64,000 nucleotides of DNA from Diphasiastrum complanatum. Taxonomy: Eukaryota; Streptophyta; Lycopodiopsida; Lycopodiales; Lycopodiaceae. Each line of letters starts with the position of its first letter. The stretch's first letter is position 1. Location: the NCBI GenBank assembly GCA_029204225.1, contig CM055112.1, positions 45,635,972-45,699,971 of the forward strand. The letters are read 5' to 3'. Below, piece by piece: positions 34,504 to 45,240 of this stretch. The notes below the pieces were generated by a model that saw only the letters and a list, made by a program, of their open reading frames with translations, was not told where the DNA came from and did not search any database. The position numbers and the translations under genes were made by a program.

Positions 34504-34530
34504 GTTCACAGATTCAAGGAATCTGTGAAC
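34504..34530. repeat. Perfect 12-bp hairpin
   Basis: GTTCACAGATTC and GAATCTGTGAAC are exact reverse complements separated by AAG. It sits 7 bases left of the truncated LTR at 34537 and may be linked to the breakpoint. Confidence 0.85.
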
Positions 34531-34536
34531 AGGAAG

Positions 34537-34909
34537 TGTCTTTTACTATGTATTCTCATTCTCCATAGTGAGGAGATAGAAACTTTTTGGAGCCTCAAGG
34601 AGAAACTCGAGTTTTCTCTCATTGTATGGTGATTGCTTTTGATTCCAATAAAACCCAGCTTTGGCACATTCTAAACACTGTTTACAAGCCATACTACAGC
34701 CTCATTTCCACACGTGTGGAGTTAAATTATAGTTTTTGATCAATGCTCTGATTGTCTCTACTTGTTTTCTATCAAGCTGCTAAACTAGATCTTGTTTTCT
34801 GATGACTAGTATTTGATAGATTGTTTAACAAGCACACAATCAACCTTGTGGATCATTCAAAGATCCATTTATGGTCCTTAGTAATGTACTTTTCACATGG
34901 TATCAGAGC
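34537..34909 (+). mobile_element. 5' LTR end (family A) and PBS of a plus-strand copia
   Basis: The LTR part 34537-34897 matches the reverse complement of 21711-22071 and ends CTTTTCACA. TGGTATCAGAGC at 34898-34909 is a 12-base initiator tRNA-Met PBS. The U3 half is missing. A 14-bp palindrome TCCACACGTGTGGA lies at 34707-34720. The leader that follows (34910-35529) is non-coding and has another CACACGTGTG at 35060-35069. Confidence 0.9.
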
Positions 34910-35529
34910 CAAGTACAAGGCTATTGATCAGTGTTTGAAACTAATCCTGTTTTAGCAGGTTCTGGTGCAAAAAGCTAGTATTGGAAGTGCGAGCTAGTAT
35001 CCAGGTTTTGGTGAGGGGATTTGATCCCAAAATTTTTCAGGATCAAAATCTGTACTTTTCACACGTGTGGGCATCTTTGAACCATCATTTACAACCTCAT
35101 ATTCATTGGATCATTGTAATTTCATCTGGTGTCAGTTTGATGTAATTTTTGGTGCAAATCCTAGGATAAGCTACCAAGATCAGTTGCCATTAATTAGTTT
35201 TGAATTTGTTTCATGAGAACTGATTAATCTAGGCTGATTTCAGACCTTCTTAAAGTGGAAACCATGTCTTGCAAGTACATCAAAGTGAAAGAGAGAGATA
35301 GAATTAGTTATTGTCCAAAAATAGCCAAGATTGGAAAGATTTGCTTGAGAGTAGTTTTCACTTCATCTTATCTTCATTCCAGCTTTGTGAGGGAGTGATA
35401 GAACTATGATTACAAGTCCATCTGCTGGATCAGAAGTCAACATTTGAGTGAAACACTGCAAGTTAGAAACCTTTGTGAGTTTCAGGTTCAAACAAATCTA
35501 TATCTTGTGTGTAGAATCTTACTAGTAAG

Positions 35530-36390
35530 ATGGGATCTGCTGGAGCATATCTTCTAGAAGCTAGTGAGAGGTTAAATTCTATCAATTATGCTATTTGGAA
35601 AGTGAGGATGGAGTCACTCATGGTGCTCCAAGATCTCTATGAGTTTCTAATTGATGAGGAAGATGAACCTCTAGGTGCACAGGAGTTAGCCAAATACAAA
35701 AGAAGATATAGGCTTGCACTTCACTATGTGAAGATGAATGCAAGCAATGATTTATTGAGAGAAGTATCAGCTTGTACCAGTGCTAAAGAGGCTTGGTAAT
35801 CTCTAAGATCAATCTATGAGTCTAGTAACACTTCAAGAGTTCTCATGCTTAGGAATCAGATTCTGCAAAGCATGAAGAGAAGTGATGAGAGTGCACAGGT
35901 TTATGTGCTCAGAATCAAGTCTCTCAATAGGGAGTTAGCTTCCATTGGAGAGAAGATTCAAGATAGTGAGCTTGTTCCTCAATGGTCTAGGGAGTGACTT
36001 TACAAATTTGGTCCAAAGCTTTGCAATCCAAGACACTTTGCCCACTATAGAAAAGCTACACAGTGTATTAGTGGTTGAAGAGTGTATGATGCATACCAAT
36101 GCAATAATGAGTTCCATTTCTCTACAGGATGGTGATGAGAAAGCTAATTTCTCATTCAAAGGCAAGAAGAAGACCAATGGCAAGAAGAAGCACTTCAAGG
36201 AGACCAAGGAGGAGGATGAGGCTTCAAGCTCAAAGGGCAAGATCAAAGACAAGTCCAAGTACAAATGTTTTTTCGGTGGAAAGAAAGGACATTTTGCTCA
36301 GAATGTCTCAAGAAGAATAAGGCACAAGAGAGCAAACAAAGTAACATTGCACATCAGGAGGAGGAGGAGGATGAAGAGTCATCCTTGATG
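35530..36390 (+). pseudogene. Copia A gag
   Basis: It starts at ATG 35530, 620 bases after the PBS. MGSAGAYLLEASERLNSINY, AIWKVRMESLMVLQDLYEFL and LALHYVKMNASNDLLREVSA are the copia DUF4219/UBN2 gag pattern. A TAA at 35800 and a shift near 35940 break it. The next frame has TIEKLHSVLVVEECMM, a Lys-rich stretch, then CFFGGKKGHFAQN, a zinc knuckle whose second Cys is Gly. A further shift at this knuckle moves the frame to CLKKNKAQES. In a live copy this is the particle protein. Confidence 0.85.
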
Positions 36391-37624
36391 GTTTCCAACA
36401 AATCACCATCATCCAAGTGCAACACCAATGATTCTTGGTACAATGATTTACATAGATCAATCTATACTGCAAATAGTCAAGAATGTAAGATAAGTGGAAT
36501 AGGAACCATTCCATTGTATGTTGGATCATCCAAAAGAATGAATCTTGATAATGTCCTAAGTTAACCAAGAATTTGCTTAGTGTTGGCCAGTTAATGGATA
36601 ACCTTGACGTACAAGTTAAGCATGAAGTTTTTTCCATCCTTAGAAATGATGAATGTATAGCCAAAGGTTTTAAGCAACGTAGATTTTGTAAGCTTGATGC
36701 TAATGTTGTAGTGGAGAGTGTTAACTTGGAAAGGTGGAGTTATCAAAGGTGGAACTGTGGCACAAAAGGTTGGGTCACCCCAACTACAAAGCCATGGAAT
36801 CTATGGTTGCAAAGGAGCTTGAAGTTGGACTCCCCAAGCATTTGTCAAGGTGTGGGAAGAGATGTGAAGCATGCAGTCTCTCAAAGGCTCACAAACTACC
36901 CTTCTCAAGATCTACATCAAGATCAAGCTCTCCTCTTGAACTCATCCATTCGGATGTTTATAGCTTTTCATATGAGTCTAATGGTGGTGCCAAGTACTAT
37001 GTAATCTTCATTGATGACTATTCTAGATTTTGTTGGATGTACCTCTTGTCTAGCAAATCTATGGTGTTTGATTCTTTTGTAAAGTTCAAGACTTTGGTAG
37101 AAAATCAACTTAGTACCCAGATTAAGGTATTAAGGAGTGATAATGGAGGTGAATATATCTCCAGTAAGTTGATTGAATTTTTTAGTTTTAATGGCATTAA
37201 GAGGGAGTTGTCATGTCCATACACCCCTCAACAAAATGGAGTGAGTGAGAGAAGAAATAGATCTCTTTATGAGTTTGCTAAGGCCTTAAGGCTAGATGCT
37301 TCTCTATCCAAACCATTTTGGGGTGAAGCAATGACTTGTGCTAACTATTTGTGCAATAGATTGCCAAACCAAGCCATTGGAGGAATCACACCATTTGAAG
37401 CTGTATTTGGAGAGAAGCCCAATCTCAAGGATCTCAAAGTTTTTGGATCCACTTGCTATGTACACCAATCCTTGGATAAGAGATGGAAGGATGACGCAAC
37501 ATATGTACACCAATCCTTGGATAAGAGAAGAAAGGATGATGCAACATCCATCAAAGGCACTTTGTGGGATATGGTGAGAATAGCAAAGGTTATAGAGTCT
37601 TCAATCCCATCACTAGCAAGGTGA
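36391..37624 (+). pseudogene. Copia A protease remnant and integrase
   Basis: Protease is reduced to NDSWYNDLHRSIYTANSQEC and ISGIGTIPL: a small deletion has removed the DSGASHM active site found at 2786-3108. SVGQLMDNLDVQ follows. From 36734 the frame gives LWHKRLGHPNYKAM, CEACSLSKAHKLPF (HHCC), HSDVYSFSYESNGG, RSDNGGEYISSKL and NGVSERRNRSLYEFAK, an intact D, D, E core. FWGEAMTCANYLCNRLPN and LKVFGSTCYVHQSL close the domain. A 45-bp in-frame tandem duplication (37457-37546) repeats 15 residues. The frame shifts near 37560. Confidence 0.88.
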
Positions 37625-38330
37625 TAGTGAGTAGGAATGTTATTTTTGATGAAGGACATGCTTGTGATTTGGATGATAATGCTAGTAATCATCTTGATGC
37701 CAAGGACCATGCTAGGATGGAGGAGGAGCTTCCAAGTGAAGAACTTGAGGATCCACCTCAAGATGCAAGAACTCCAAGAACTCCAAGAAGATCTACAAGG
37801 GCAAGGTCCGAGCCATTGAGGCTCACCTATGATGGTCAAGGTGATCAAAGGGAAGGCTCATCATCTTTCACATCTTATACCTTTCTTACTTCAATGTTAG
37901 ATGAGCCAACATGCTATGAAGATGCTTGTAAGTCTAAAAGTTGGATGGATGCTATGCAAGTAGAGTATGATGGTCTCATTGAGAATCATACTTGGGATCT
38001 TGTGGATCTTCCTCAAGGGAAGAAACATCTTGATTCAAAGTGGGTATTTAGATTGAAGTATAATCAAGATGGATCAATAAGCAAGCATAAAGCTAGGCTT
38101 GTAGCCAAAGGTTTTTTACAAACCAAAGGCATTGATTATGATGAGACTTTTGCTCCTATGGCTAAGCTTGTTACTATTAGGTTGATCATTAATCTTGCTA
38201 CAACCTTCAATTGGGAGCTATTACAACTTGATTTCACAAATGCATTCCTCAATGGTTATTTGGAGGAAGAGATCTACATGAGGCAACCCGAGGGCTTCAT
38301 CAAGGCAAAGCATGAAGAAAAGGTGTGCAA
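37564..38330 (+). pseudogene. Copia A RT N-terminal half, fused to Gy-2
   Basis: The frame has KGYRVFNPITSKVIVSRNVI from the integrase tail, the linker with RRSTRARSEPLRLTY, SYTFLTSMLDEPTCYEDAC, then RT: WMDAMQVEYDGLIENHTWDL, DSKWVFRLKYNQDGSISKHK, FAPMAKLVTIRLI, LLQLDFTNAFLNGYLEEEIY and MRQPEGFIKA. It stops being copia right after EEKVCK at about 38330, where Gy-2 begins in the same orientation. The 3' half of RT is not present here; 22438-23529 starts at the matching point but is elsewhere and inverted. Confidence 0.87.
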
Positions 38331-39695
38331 GAACAGCAGCAAAACCATGGAAAATCAGCTGACCCACATGGAAGCCATTTGACGGTTTCCACATTACCAA
38401 AAGACTACCCAGACCCAAAAGTCGAACAAAGGCAATACAATGAATTTCGAGATGAATTTTTGCGAGAGGAAGAACATACGAAAAGTCCATTATCAGCTCA
38501 TATCCCCGAAAAGGAGCAATCCCTACAGGGACTTGAAGTATTTTTTGACCTCCTGCAAGCTCAACTCACTATGTCGTTCCATAGTGCAATCAAATCCTTC
38601 ACCAAACTTCAATGCTATATCCATCGTAGTTTTCAGTTGCCTCCTATTCCTGATGAACAGCGAAAACCAGAAGACATTCCCGAAATTCCTCTGATTTTCC
38701 CTCGATAGTGGATCAGGCGTTAATATAATGGCTTTGTCATTGGCAAAGTCATGGGGCTTCCATACTCTCGATCAACCACGATATAAACTTCGCATGGCTG
38801 ATCAACGAGTTACCAACCCTGCTGGTTATTTATCAAATATAAAAGTTCGGATAGCAAGTGTCAAGTTTATTATCGATTGTGTCGTCTTAAACCTACCAAA
38901 AGATGCTAATACATATAAACTCCTTCTTGCTACACCTGGCTCCAGATGGCAGGTGTTGTCCAAGATTGGAAGCATAGTAAAATTACCTTGGGCAACCACG
39001 AGAAACGAGTCACAGTTGACTCAGCAGGCCATGTCAAGCCAGCCAAGGTATATGATGATTGGTCATCTACAACATATGACGAATCAGATAGTGCCCCGAT
39101 CCAACCAAAAGGCCACTATACACGATCCACAGACATAATCAATTGGGGTCATGCACTAGCCACTGTGGACTGTGCGGATTCCAATCGATGTCGTATCGAA
39201 ACCACTGCAACAGATGTGGATATTATTCCATCTTCTACAGACATTGACACACCCATCATCCCACTTATGATGATTGACCTGATTCCTATAGCTTGGTGCC
39301 CAGGAGAACCTAGCATCTCTACCGCCCATGTTTCGGAAGAAGGTATTCTTTTCATAGATGATGTAGAAATGACGGATAAACATGTACTCCTCTATCTAGA
39401 TGCCCAACCTCATCCACCAAAATCAATTCCTAAGGAGATCAAGACTCCAGGACCGTTGGCTCATGTCCAACTGACGTCCAAAATACCCAACACACAAGCA
39501 TATAGGCCCAAATCCAAAGTTTATACATGGGATGTATATCCAGACGAAGTCTGGAATACAATCAATGACAATATGATAAGTGAGGTAACAACACTGCCCA
39601 CTCAAAAACCACAAAAACCTCGGCTACAAAAAAATAAAATCATTGATACACAATTAACCAAGCGTCAAAAAAAGATGCGTGCGAAGCTTAAATAG
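38331..39695 (+). pseudogene. Gy-2 copy 2: pre-protease, protease and linker
   Basis: Frames 38325-38708, 38728-39138 and 38946-39695. Near 38700-38760 the text reads DSGSGVNIMALSLAKSWGF, a protease active site with DSGSGVN, followed by KLLLATPGSRWQ at the usual ILG..WL place, so the protease is diverged. The long acidic linker (38946-39695) has CPGEPSISTAHVSEEG and FIDDVEMTDKHVLLYLD; the match in copy 1 is FCVGFHALTYDGNAELTDEQ at 18910. The start is the fusion with copia RT, so gag and its knuckles are missing. Confidence 0.65.
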
Positions 39696-39707
39696 CCGAT
39701 AAAGCCC

Positions 39708-40951
39708 TTGTCTGAGGAGACAGACACCAAACAATCAAACCAAGCTTCCACGTTCGGTAGTGAATCAACTCAGATGATTTCCAAAGTCCCAGAAAATTTT
39801 TTGGACCCGCCTTTTGATCTTCCACAAAAGTTCAAAGATTTTACACTGGATGACGTTGTTATCCAGTTACCACAGCCACATCGGGAACCTACACCAAGTT
39901 CCAATTCCCTTGAAGGACCCGCTAAGACAATTCCACTAAACCTTAAAGATCTTGACAAGGACATAGATCGAATAGTTCATGTTGGTGCACATCTGTCATC
40001 AACCCAACTGTCTAATCTAGAGACTTTATTACGCAAATACAGAGATGTATTTGCATGGAATTATACCAAAATGAAAGGAATCCCCCTGAAATAGTAGCAC
40101 ATTGGATTCCTTAAGAAGACAGTGCTAAGCCTGTTAGGACTAAACCTTACCGCAGTAACCCCGTCTATCGTGAGAGGATCGATGAGGATATTAAAAAATT
40201 GCTGGATGCTGGTTTCATTTATGAGGTCCAACATACTGATTGGGTATCACCCATTGTGGTTGTACCCAAGAAAAATGGCAAGCTTTGTATCTTTGTTGAC
40301 CTCAAAAACCTTAATGCGATTATGAAGAAAGACCATTTTCCCTTACCTTTAACGACCCAAATCTTAGAGGAAATGGCAGGAGCTGAAGCTTTCAGCTTCT
40401 TGGATGGATTCAGCGGTTATTTTCTTGTTCAAATAGCCCCTGAAGATAAACATAAAACAACCTTTGCCATAGAGAACGGGGTTTACACTGATAACGTTAT
40501 GCCTTTTGGCTTATGTAACACCCCCTCAACTTTCCAATGGGTCATGCAACTGGCCTTTCAAGATATGTTACATCGGGTTGTGGAGATTTATCTTGACGAT
40601 CTAGCTGTACATTCTTCCGCTGCTATGCACCTAGACGCCTTGGAGAAAATCTTCATTCGCTGTCGTAGGTTTGGCATCTCACTAAACCCTGATAAATGCC
40701 AAATATGGGTCACCCACGGGGTTGTAGTCGAGCATATAATATCAAAGGATGGTATTTCTACCGACCCGTCAAAAATCAAGATTATCGTGGACACGCCCCT
40801 ACTTGCAACAGTGAAGGAAGTATATGTCTTCCTTGGTCATACCAACTATTATCGCATCTTTATAATCGACTATACTGGCAAGGCACGCCTCGTTTATTTA
40901 GTTGTGGTAGATCCTTGTTGGATCGAAGAATGAATTAAGGCCTTTGAGGAG
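39708..40951 (+). pseudogene. Gy-2 copy 2: reverse transcriptase
   Basis: Frame 39708-40094 has FTLDDVVIQLPQPHREPTPS and LETLLRKYRDVFAWNYTKMK, the RT lead-in, ended by stops at 40092. Frame 40199-40933 carries RT: DAGFIYEVQHTDWVSPIVVV, PKKNGKLCIFVDLKNLN, AFSFLDGFSGYFLVQIA, VMPFGLCNTPSTFQ, catalytic EIYLDDLAVHSSA, SLNPDKCQIWVTHG and FLGHTNYYRIFI. YLDD in place of YIDD or YVDD is shared with copy 1 and marks the lineage. It is interrupted only at its ends. Confidence 0.88.
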
Positions 40952-41526
40952 TTGAAAACAGCCCTCACGACCGCTCCCATACTCCGCTCGCCAGATTACA
41001 CGAAAGGGTTCCATGTGCATACTGACGCAAGTAAGTATGCCATTGGAGGTCTTCTTGCACAACCGGACGAGTATGACAAAGACTTTCCCATACGTTTCTT
41101 AAGCCGACAACTCGTGCCTGCTAAAGTAAACTATACAACTACCAAAAGAGAAGCATTGTCTACGCTATACAACAACTAAGACATTATTTAGTTGGCCAGA
41201 CCTTTGCTTTCTACACAGACCATCAAGCACTTCTATATATCGTTAATAAGTCCTGTAAGATGGGACGAATAGCTCGATGGCTACTGATTTTGGAGGAATT
41301 TAATTTTCGTGTAGTCGTTCAGAAAGGGACCCAACATTTCATGGCGGATCACCTTTCCAGACTACCAAGTGCTGAAAAAGCAATTGCACCAGTCAACGAT
41401 GATCTTCCTGATGCGTGCCTTTTTCAGATCAATGTTACACCCTTATGGGCTGAGGAGATCACTCAGTTCCTCACAACAAACCGACTAAAAGAAGGCCTGA
41501 GTACAACGGAATTTTTTTTTTTTTAA
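40952..41526 (+). pseudogene. Gy-2 copy 2: RNase H
   Basis: Frames 40952-41179 and 41260-41526: FEELKTALTTAPILRSPDY, FHVHTDASKYAIGGLLAQPD, FLSRQLVPAKVNYTTTKREA, then after a shift FYTDHQALLYIVNK and FRVVVQKGTQHFMADHLSRL. These are the gypsy RNase H blocks with TDAS and ADHLSR. A poly(T) run at 41513-41524 marks a later insertion or slippage that ends the frame. Confidence 0.87.
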
Positions 41527-41549
41527 TAAAAGCAGCGCCCTTTTAGTTA

Positions 41550-42740
41550 ATTGCAGGACAACTTTACAAAAGAGGCGTTGACGACATTATTCGACGATGT
41601 GCTTATGAATCTGAGATACGACCGATAATATCTCAGGCTCATGAGGGCATTGGAGGTGGCCACTTTTTTGCTGAAGCCACAGCGAAGATTATCCTTCGAG
41701 CGGGATTGTGGTGGCCATCTTTGTTTAAAGACACGTTTGTTGTCATTAAATCGTGTGATGTCTGTCAACGAGCAAAGAAAAATACCAAAGCAAACTTCAC
41801 ACCATTGACTCCCATTATAGAAGGCGAAGCCTTCCATAAGTGGGGGATTGACTTTGTTGGATCAATCAGTCCAGTAGCAAAACATACCCAAGCTCGATAC
41901 ATCCTCATAGCCACAGATTACGCCACTAAGTTGGTGGAGGCTCAAGCAACGAAGGATGCCAACGCAAAAACAGTTGCACGTTTTCTTTACAAAAATATTA
42001 TTACCCGTTTTGGTTGTCCCATAGAGCTTGTTAGTGATTATGACACGCATTTTTTAAATGTTGTCGTTGATAATCTTCTACGCCACTACCTTGTCATTCA
42101 CAGAAAAAGTACACCGTACTATCCTAGGTGTAATGACCAGGCTGAATCAACTAACAAGACGATCTGTAAAATTTTACCAAGATAGTTGAAACCAGTCACT
42201 CTGATTGGGAAACAAAACTTTTCTCAGCTATTCAAGCTTACTGCACCACCCCAAAGAAAGCCATTGCGTGGATTACACCTTTCCACTTAGTATATGGTCA
42301 AGAAGCGGTAATGCCCATAGAATTCTTAGTACCTTCGCTAAGAGTTACGGAAGCTTTTTCAATAGATCTTTGTGAAAAGGCTTCAATAGAACAACAAGTC
42401 AAAACCAGACTATTTATGTTAGCCCAGTTATGCGAGACAAGACTAATATCCTATCACGCACAACTAGTTAACAAATGACGCCAAAAGGCCTGGCATGACC
42501 GTCACCTGCGCAATAAAGATCTACACTTAGGTGACCAGGTGTTTCTTTATACATAAAAAAAACACCCCGACAAATTGAAGTTCAGAAGTGAGGGGCCATA
42601 CATTATTAATAATTTTTTTCCTAATGGTGCAGTCCAATTACAAACACTTGACAGGATACTCCTAGACACTATCGTAAATGGTGGTCGTCTACGGCGAAAT
42701 TACGAAGAGTTTTCTTTGTTGACCCAATTTAACATCTTTT
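41550..42740 (+). pseudogene. Gy-2 copy 2: integrase
   Basis: The HHCC finger lies at 41640-41780 (HEGIGGGHFFAEAT, LWWPSLFKDTF, CDVCQRAKKN). Frame 41706-42185 has WGIDFVGSISPVAKHTQARY, SDYDTHFLNVVVDN where SD.G.HF is usual, and CNDQAESTNKTICK, the D, D, E core. The C-terminal part is in two more frames: TPFHLVYGQEAVMPIEF (42285-42340), then KFRSEGPYIINNFFPNGAVQ and VNGGRLRRNYEEF (42575-42720). No chromodomain is seen, unlike Gy-1. The last frame runs into the minisatellite. Confidence 0.86.
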
Positions 42741-43093
42741 TCCTAGTACATATTCTACATTTTTATTTTATTTTATTATTTTTAATTTTATTTTATTTTT
42801 ACTTCTCGTTTTGCATGCCTTGTTTTATGTCCTTTCTATGCATTTTCCCTTCCTGTACATACTCATGGGTCATGAATGTCCTAGATCAACAAATGATAGA
42901 CTACACCATAGGAACTGATTCTCACACTTTAGCCACCTCATCTCTGTGTCTAACTGGTATCTCAGGCATACAACCATTCCTGGGGATACACTCTTCCCAC
43001 AAAAACTTCTACTCTATACCACAGTCATATTTTCCCCCTGAAGTTCTTCACTTGCATACAACAGATCCATTCCTTCATATTGAGGTTTGGACA
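42741..43093. other. Gy-2 3' untranslated spacer
   Basis: T-rich sequence after the integrase stop region (TTTTATTTTATTATTTTTAA near 42765-42785). The open frame continues to 43180, but its residues are not conserved-looking. No gene is seen. Confidence 0.45.
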
Positions 43094-44008
43094 AATCTCA
43101 ACCGACGGGATCCACTTCAATCTCAACCGACGGGATCCACTTCAATCTCAACCGACGGGATCCACTTCAATCTCAACTGACGGGATCCATTTCAATCTCG
43201 ACCAACGGATCTTCATAAGATCTCGACCGACGGACTGTCATAAGATCTCGACCGACGGAGTTTCATAAGATCTCGACTGACGGACCTTCATAAGATCTCG
43301 ACCGATGGACATTCATAAGATCTCGACCGACGGACCTTCATAAGATCTCGAACGATGGACTTTCATAAGATCTCGACCGACGGACTGTCATAAGATCTCG
43401 ACCGACGGACTTTCATAAGATCTCGATCGATGGACTTTCATAAGATCTCGACCGACGGACCTTCATAAGATCTTGACTGACGGACCTTCATAAGATCTCG
43501 ACTGACGGACTTTCATAGATCTCGACCGACGGACTTTCATAGATCTCGACCAACGGACCTTCATAAGATCTCGACCAACGGACCTTCATAATATCTCGAC
43601 CAACGGACCTTCATAAGATCTCGAACGACGAACTTTCATAATATCTCGAACGACGGACTTTCATAAGATCTCGATCGATGGACTGTCATAAGATCTTGAC
43701 CGACGGACTGTCATAAGATCTCGACTGACGGATTTTCATAAGATCTCGACCGATGGATTTTCATAAGATCTCGACCGACGGACCTTCATAAGATCTTGAT
43801 TGACGGACCTTCATAAGATCTCGACCGACGGACTTTCATAGATCTCGAACAACGGACCTTCATAAGATCTCGACCAACGAACCTTCATAAGATCTCGACT
43901 GACGGACTGTCATAAGATCTCGACCGATGGACTTTCATAAGATCTTGACCGACGAACTTTCATAAGATCTTGACCGATGTGACTTCATTAAAATCTTGAC
44001 CGACGCTA
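43094..44008. repeat. 25-bp minisatellite, about 36 copies
   Basis: The unit is ATCTCGACCGACGGACNTTC plus ATAAG, 25 bases, in a head-to-tail array. The first four units are a subtype with GGGATCCACTTCA (BamHI site) and CTCAACCGACGG. The remaining roughly 32 carry AAGATCTCG across the junction (BglII site). A few units are 23 bases. As 25 is not a multiple of 3, every frame passes through all three phases, so coding function is unlikely. It lies between Gy-2 integrase and the PPT. Confidence 0.92.
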
Positions 44009-44312
44009 CAGACACGTCCCATCTCGTCCGTGCCCACGTCCATAAATGCCATCACTTTCACCACATTCGCACCTCAGCGAAGTGCAAACTCTGGAGCTCC
44101 CTGGTGACGATCCTCTGGTGATTTTTAGACTCTCCTACACGATCCTGGCGCTCTCTCATCCGGTGCATCCGTCAGTGCCTCTACACCATCTCCACCCAGT
44201 TTCAACCATCCTCGTGTGTTTGTCATTGAGAGCGCCATCACAAACCATTTCCAACCCTAATATCGCTAGTGGAGAACAAAGCATTTGATACATTTCGCAT
44301 GCTGAGGGGTAG
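44009..44312 (+). other. Gy-2 3' region and PPT
   Basis: C-rich sequence without a believable gene. It ends with GCTGAGGGGTAG (44301-44312), a purine-rich tract just before TGTCACGC, fitting a PPT. Confidence 0.5.
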
Positions 44313-44830
44313 TGTCACGCAAGCATTCCAAACGCTTCCATTACACTATTGAGCATCAACTTTTAATCTTGTTTTTATATTCATCGCAATACTTTTTATG
44401 TATACTTTTATAGATAGAGTTGAATGTGATAATTATAGTACCCGAACCTTGCGGTTCTGTCCTATTTCAGAATGTCACCACATATTCCCTCCTTGCGGTG
44501 TGTACGTTTTTCCATGCAAGTTGGAAAGATTAGAACCTCGCCTTTAACGGGAGAAAAGTAAGGGCTACACACCTTCCTAGGATTGGGAATTTTAATTATC
44601 TTCATTTCACCTTTGCATATTAACTAATTTCTAGTGTATGTGGTAAAATACGATATTGCTTTGAACAAAATGAAAATTATGAATTACATTTAATTTCTTA
44701 CTATGTTAGATAACATATTTCAATAAAAAAAAAAATTGAAACAACACAAACTCACCGGTAAAGTCACTCGAAGCTAAAGTGCAAATGTGCAATTGCTCAC
44801 TCTTTAAACCTTGCTCTCTTTTTTTTGAAT
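44313..44830 (+). mobile_element. Probable 3' LTR of Gy-2 copy 2, truncated
   Basis: It begins TGTCACGCAAGC after the PPT. The sequence has no second copy in the window, so the LTR call rests on position. It contains a CTTGCGGTGTG/CCTTGCGGTTCTG pair (44449-44505). It is cut at about 44830 by a copia integrase fragment that starts without an LTR. Confidence 0.55.
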
Positions 44831-45240
44831 ATTGTTTGAGGAGTGACAATGGTGGTGAGTACATATCTACCAAGTTCAAGGCCTTTTGTGATGAGCACGG
44901 GATCAAGAGGGAGTATACAACATCAGGGACTCCACAACAAAATGGAGTGGCTGAAAGGAAAAATAGGACTTTATGTGAAAGTGCTAAAGCTATGAGATTA
45001 AGTGCTAATCTTGACAAACCATTTTGGGATCAAGCTTTGTTGTGTGCCAATTTCTTGTGCAATAGGTGGCCGAGTGCTATTTTGGATGGAAGGACACCTT
45101 TTGAGATGCTATTCAAGAGGAGTCCGAGTGTCAACTTTCTAAGAACCTTTGGATGCACATGCTATGTCAACTAGAAAATCAATTTCAAGTTATGTGTTTA
45201 TGCTTGAAACCAATGTAATATCGTGGAAGTCCAAGAAGCG
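44831..45240 (+). pseudogene. Copia integrase fused to RNase H start (RT deleted)
   Basis: LRSDNGGEYISTKFKAFCDE, TPQQNGVAERKNRTLCESAK, FWDQALLCANFLCNRWPS and FLRTFGCTCYVN are the second half of a copia integrase core. At 45175 the text changes in a few bases to STRKSISSYVFML and NVISWKSKK, which is RNase H (normally DRKSTSGY...SWKSKKQ). Some 450 residues of linker and RT are therefore missing by one deletion. The fused unit continues into the unrecognised ORF that follows. It is the 5' part of a non-autonomous element. Confidence 0.75.

Noticed and set aside
36308-36664. Minus-strand 118-codon ORF
   Set aside because: Antisense shadow of copia gag, protease and integrase on the plus strand.
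43094-44008. CRISPR-like regular array
   Set aside because: The 25-bp units are contiguous, with no unique spacers, and the setting is a plant retrotransposon; it is a minisatellite.
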